Of a stretch of DNA of 15,336 nt, positions 14,140 through 15,336 are shown piece after piece. Each line of letters begins with the position of its first letter. Positions within the stretch are counted from its first letter, which is position 1. Made by a program: the position numbers and the translations under genes. This DNA comes from an uncultured Candidatus Saccharibacteria bacterium. GTDB lineage: Bacteria > Patescibacteria > Saccharimonadia > Saccharimonadales > UBA6022. The stretch is from positions 1 to 15,336 of the forward strand of contig CAMPJF010000010.1 in the NCBI GenBank assembly GCA_946886725.1, in the 5' to 3' direction. Below the pieces are notes generated by a model. It worked only from the letters and a program-made list of their open reading frames with translations, was not told the DNA's origin and did no database searches.

Positions 14140-15201
14140 TTATCGGGGGATGTATCGTCGTACCCATGGCAATTTTAATAGCAGTAATGTGCCTAGAATC
14201 GCAATGACGCCAAGAAGCGTGTTGATGGCTATGGACGGACTTGCGGGAATTGTATAGGTAATCAGGAGGATAAATACGCCATGAATAATGTAGGTTGTAA
14301 GTGAATGGGTGCCAAACGGCATCAGAAGCCAGTCGAATCGCCGCTGTAAAAACGGCTCGATTTTATTAAACAATAAAACAAACCCACAAAATATAAAAAG
14401 GGAAACGCCTATAGCGCCAAGTTGCAGATGGTCTTTGCTGAAATAGTCATTGATCGCAGTATTCATTTCTGTAGCAGGAAGAGCAAACTTTACAAGAATG
14501 CTGCTGGTTAGTAGAACGACGGTCAGGAGGCCGATTGCTATTGTCGCTATTCTTCGACGACGTGCATGTTCGAGCCACCAAGTGCGGATCGGTTCTAGGT
14601 AAAATCCTGCAACTGCTGGCAAGAAGAATAGCGGCTGCCACTGGAGCCATTTAATTTGGGCTACGTCTCCGATAAGGAATCCTGCAATCGAAATAACAGC
14701 AAGCAGCCATGCTAAACGTTGACGAAGTAGCCATATTGCCGCCGGTGTAATTGCAAGGAAAATGGCGTAAAGGTAAAGGAAGTTAACCCATACGTAAGAG
14801 AATTGCATCGTGATTGTCTGCCAGACAAGTGTTGTCCAGTCGCCAGCCGCGATAGGAACGTGCGGCAGAAGCGCAACAGTCGGCATTAGCCAGGTAAAGC
14901 CAGTGTACGCAAGTGTTCCGATGATGAGCCATAGATAGAGCAGTGCCGCGCGTTTCCATAGTTTTTCGGTGATGACCTTGAGCGGTAATTTTAAGCCCTT
15001 ATATCCGCGGATGTAGCCGATCATTAAACCTGATACAATAACAAATCCATCGGCAGCGTTGAACCATAACGAACCTTGACCTGTAATTAGCGCGAGCAGA
15101 CTTGGCCAGCGGTAAAGGTGATCAATGATGATAACGAGGATAAAATAGCCTCGAAGGTAATCAAGCGCGGTGAGGCGTCCCGGCTGCTTTTCTTTATTCA
15201 T
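14140..15201 (-). CDS. OpgC-like / acyltransferase-3 family membrane protein
   Basis: A 353-aa protein with about ten membrane helices. The N-terminus reads LTALDYLRGYFILVIIIDHL (10-29), followed by FNAADGFVIVSGLMIGYIRG (47-66). This is the pattern of OpgC-type proteins and, more distantly, of acyltransferase-3 enzymes. Such proteins transfer acyl or succinyl groups to glycans across the membrane, with the conserved His (here His28) as the likely active base. An in-frame ATG at 15276 would add 25 residues and overlap the divergent gene. The ATG at 15201 is chosen because the family motif follows at once and a TATACT lies 11-16 nt upstream. With the glycosyltransferase gene 17 nt downstream it probably decorates a surface glycan. 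Substrate and acyl group are unknown. Confidence 0.8.
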   Translation of the reverse strand: MNKEKQPGRLTALDYLRGYFILVIIIDHLYRWPSLLALITGQGSLWFNAADGFVIVSGLMIGYIRGYKGLKLPLKVITEKLWKRAALLYLWLIIGTLAYTGFTWLMPTVALLPHVPIAAGDWTTLVWQTITMQFSYVWVNFLYLYAIFLAITPAAIWLLRQRLAWLLAVISIAGFLIGDVAQIKWLQWQPLFFLPAVAGFYLEPIRTWWLEHARRRRIATIAIGLLTVVLLTSSILVKFALPATEMNTAINDYFSKDHLQLGAIGVSLFIFCGFVLLFNKIEPFLQRRFDWLLMPFGTHSLTTYIIHGVFILLITYTIPASPSIAINTLLGVIAILGTLLLLKLPWVRRYIPR

Positions 15202-15211
15202 ACTATGATTA

Positions 15212-15217
15212 AGTATA
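15212..15217 (-). promoter_or_regulatory. Candidate -10 for the OpgC-like gene
   Basis: TATACT on the minus strand (five of six) predicts a start near 15205, about 4 nt before the ATG at 15201. There is no Shine-Dalgarno, which fits a leaderless message. It is about 30 bp from, and back-to-back with, the -10 of the divergent gene. Confidence 0.4.
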
Positions 15218-15246
15218 CATGAGTTTATCCGGATGATGGCGTAGCG

Positions 15247-15252
15247 TATAAT
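15247..15252 (+). promoter_or_regulatory. Perfect TATAAT -10 for the peroxiredoxin-like gene
   Basis: It lies within TAGCGTATAATA (15242-15253), the same 12 bases as before tsaE, and again the hexamer begins exactly 15 nt before the ATG. The predicted start is about 15259, leaving 3 nt of leader and no classical Shine-Dalgarno at working distance. Confidence 0.55.
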
Positions 15253-15261
15253 AAGGGCTAT

Positions 15262-15336
15262 ATGACAATGCAACAACCACCCTATCCAGCACCGGAATTT
15301 AGTTTAAAGGATGCCAGCGGTGCAATCCATCAATTG
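15262..15336 (+). CDS. Peroxiredoxin / thioredoxin-like protein, N-terminal fragment
   Basis: Only 25 codons lie in the window before the right edge, all open. The sequence APEFSLKDASGAIHQL (10-25) matches the opening beta hairpin of AhpC/TSA and Bcp-type peroxiredoxins and of related redoxin-fold proteins, typically 'aPdFsLkDxxGkxhxL'. The catalytic cysteine would lie beyond the window, so the subfamily cannot be judged. A start at the second ATG (15268) is possible. The 15262 start is favoured by the TATAAT spacing, which mirrors that of tsaE. It diverges from the OpgC-like gene across a 60-nt promoter region. Confidence 0.6.
   Translation, partial: MTMQQPPYPAPEFSLKDASGAIHQL

Noticed and set aside
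14022..14207. Small plus-strand open frame at the junction of the glycosyltransferase and acyltransferase genes
   Set aside because: It is antisense to both coding regions, with no start signals. Its composition reflects the opposite strand.
15202..15276. 25-residue N-terminal extension of the OpgC-like protein
   Set aside because: It would overlap the divergent gene and its promoter. The family motif begins 9 residues after the ATG at 15201, and the extension has no recognisable signal.
1..15336. CRISPR array, insertion sequence, prophage or restriction/defence cassette
   Set aside because: No spaced direct repeats, terminal inverted repeats, transposase, integrase, nuclease-toxin or methylase motifs were seen on reading. 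Only short promoter-sized repeats recur.
1..15336. Alternative genetic code with TGA read as glycine
   Set aside because: tsaE ends with TGA exactly at its overlap with tsaB. The recognised genes contain no internal TGA.

Overview
This window looks like chromosomal DNA from a Candidate Phyla Radiation bacterium, most likely a Saccharibacteria (TM7) relative. That placement is inferred from protein style and gene content. The clues are a PilB/PilC pair, a TsaE next to a very short TsaB, ribonuclease Y, a lone Clp-type D2 ATPase, mid-range GC and ordinary use of TGA as a stop (tsaE). TGA as a stop argues against the CPR groups that read TGA as glycine. No mobile element, CRISPR array, rRNA or origin was seen, and the coding is dense.

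Region 1 (1-3884): the type IV pilus motor runs on the minus strand as pilB followed by pilC, with pilC cut by the window edge. Diverging from it is a five-helix membrane protein whose outer C-terminal part resembles a type IV pilin head domain. Region 2 (3902-6883): tsaE and tsaB overlap by 4 nt and supply two partners of the tRNA t6A37 threonylcarbamoyl machinery. Ribonuclease Y, with its own promoter and a structured leader, follows, and a Nudix hydrolase gene comes 4 nt after it.

Region 3 (6916-9603, minus): a membrane-anchored subtilisin-like protease and an eight-helix membrane protein of unknown role. Region 4 (9738-11165): a clear TTGACA promoter drives a single-ring Clp D2-type AAA+ ATPase gene. 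A bidirectional terminator then separates it from a convergent tRNA-Pro(UGG) gene with an encoded CCA.

Region 5 (11255-15336): an envelope-glycan neighbourhood. It has a plus-strand GT-C glycosyltransferase converging on a minus-strand pair, an OpgC-like membrane acyltransferase and a second GT-C glycosyltransferase. The first codons of a peroxiredoxin/thioredoxin-like protein diverge at the right edge.

The most notable signal across the window is at gene starts. Several genes lack a Shine-Dalgarno and have a -10-like hexamer only about 12-20 nt before the start codon. Two of these share an identical 12-base element at identical spacing, which suggests leaderless or near-leaderless mRNAs beside genes with strong Shine-Dalgarno sites. 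I do not see one clear new multi-gene system. The best candidates for follow-up are the pilin-like polytopic protein, the D2-only Clp ATPase with a possible ClpP-docking loop, the minimal TsaB and the leaderless promoter class.
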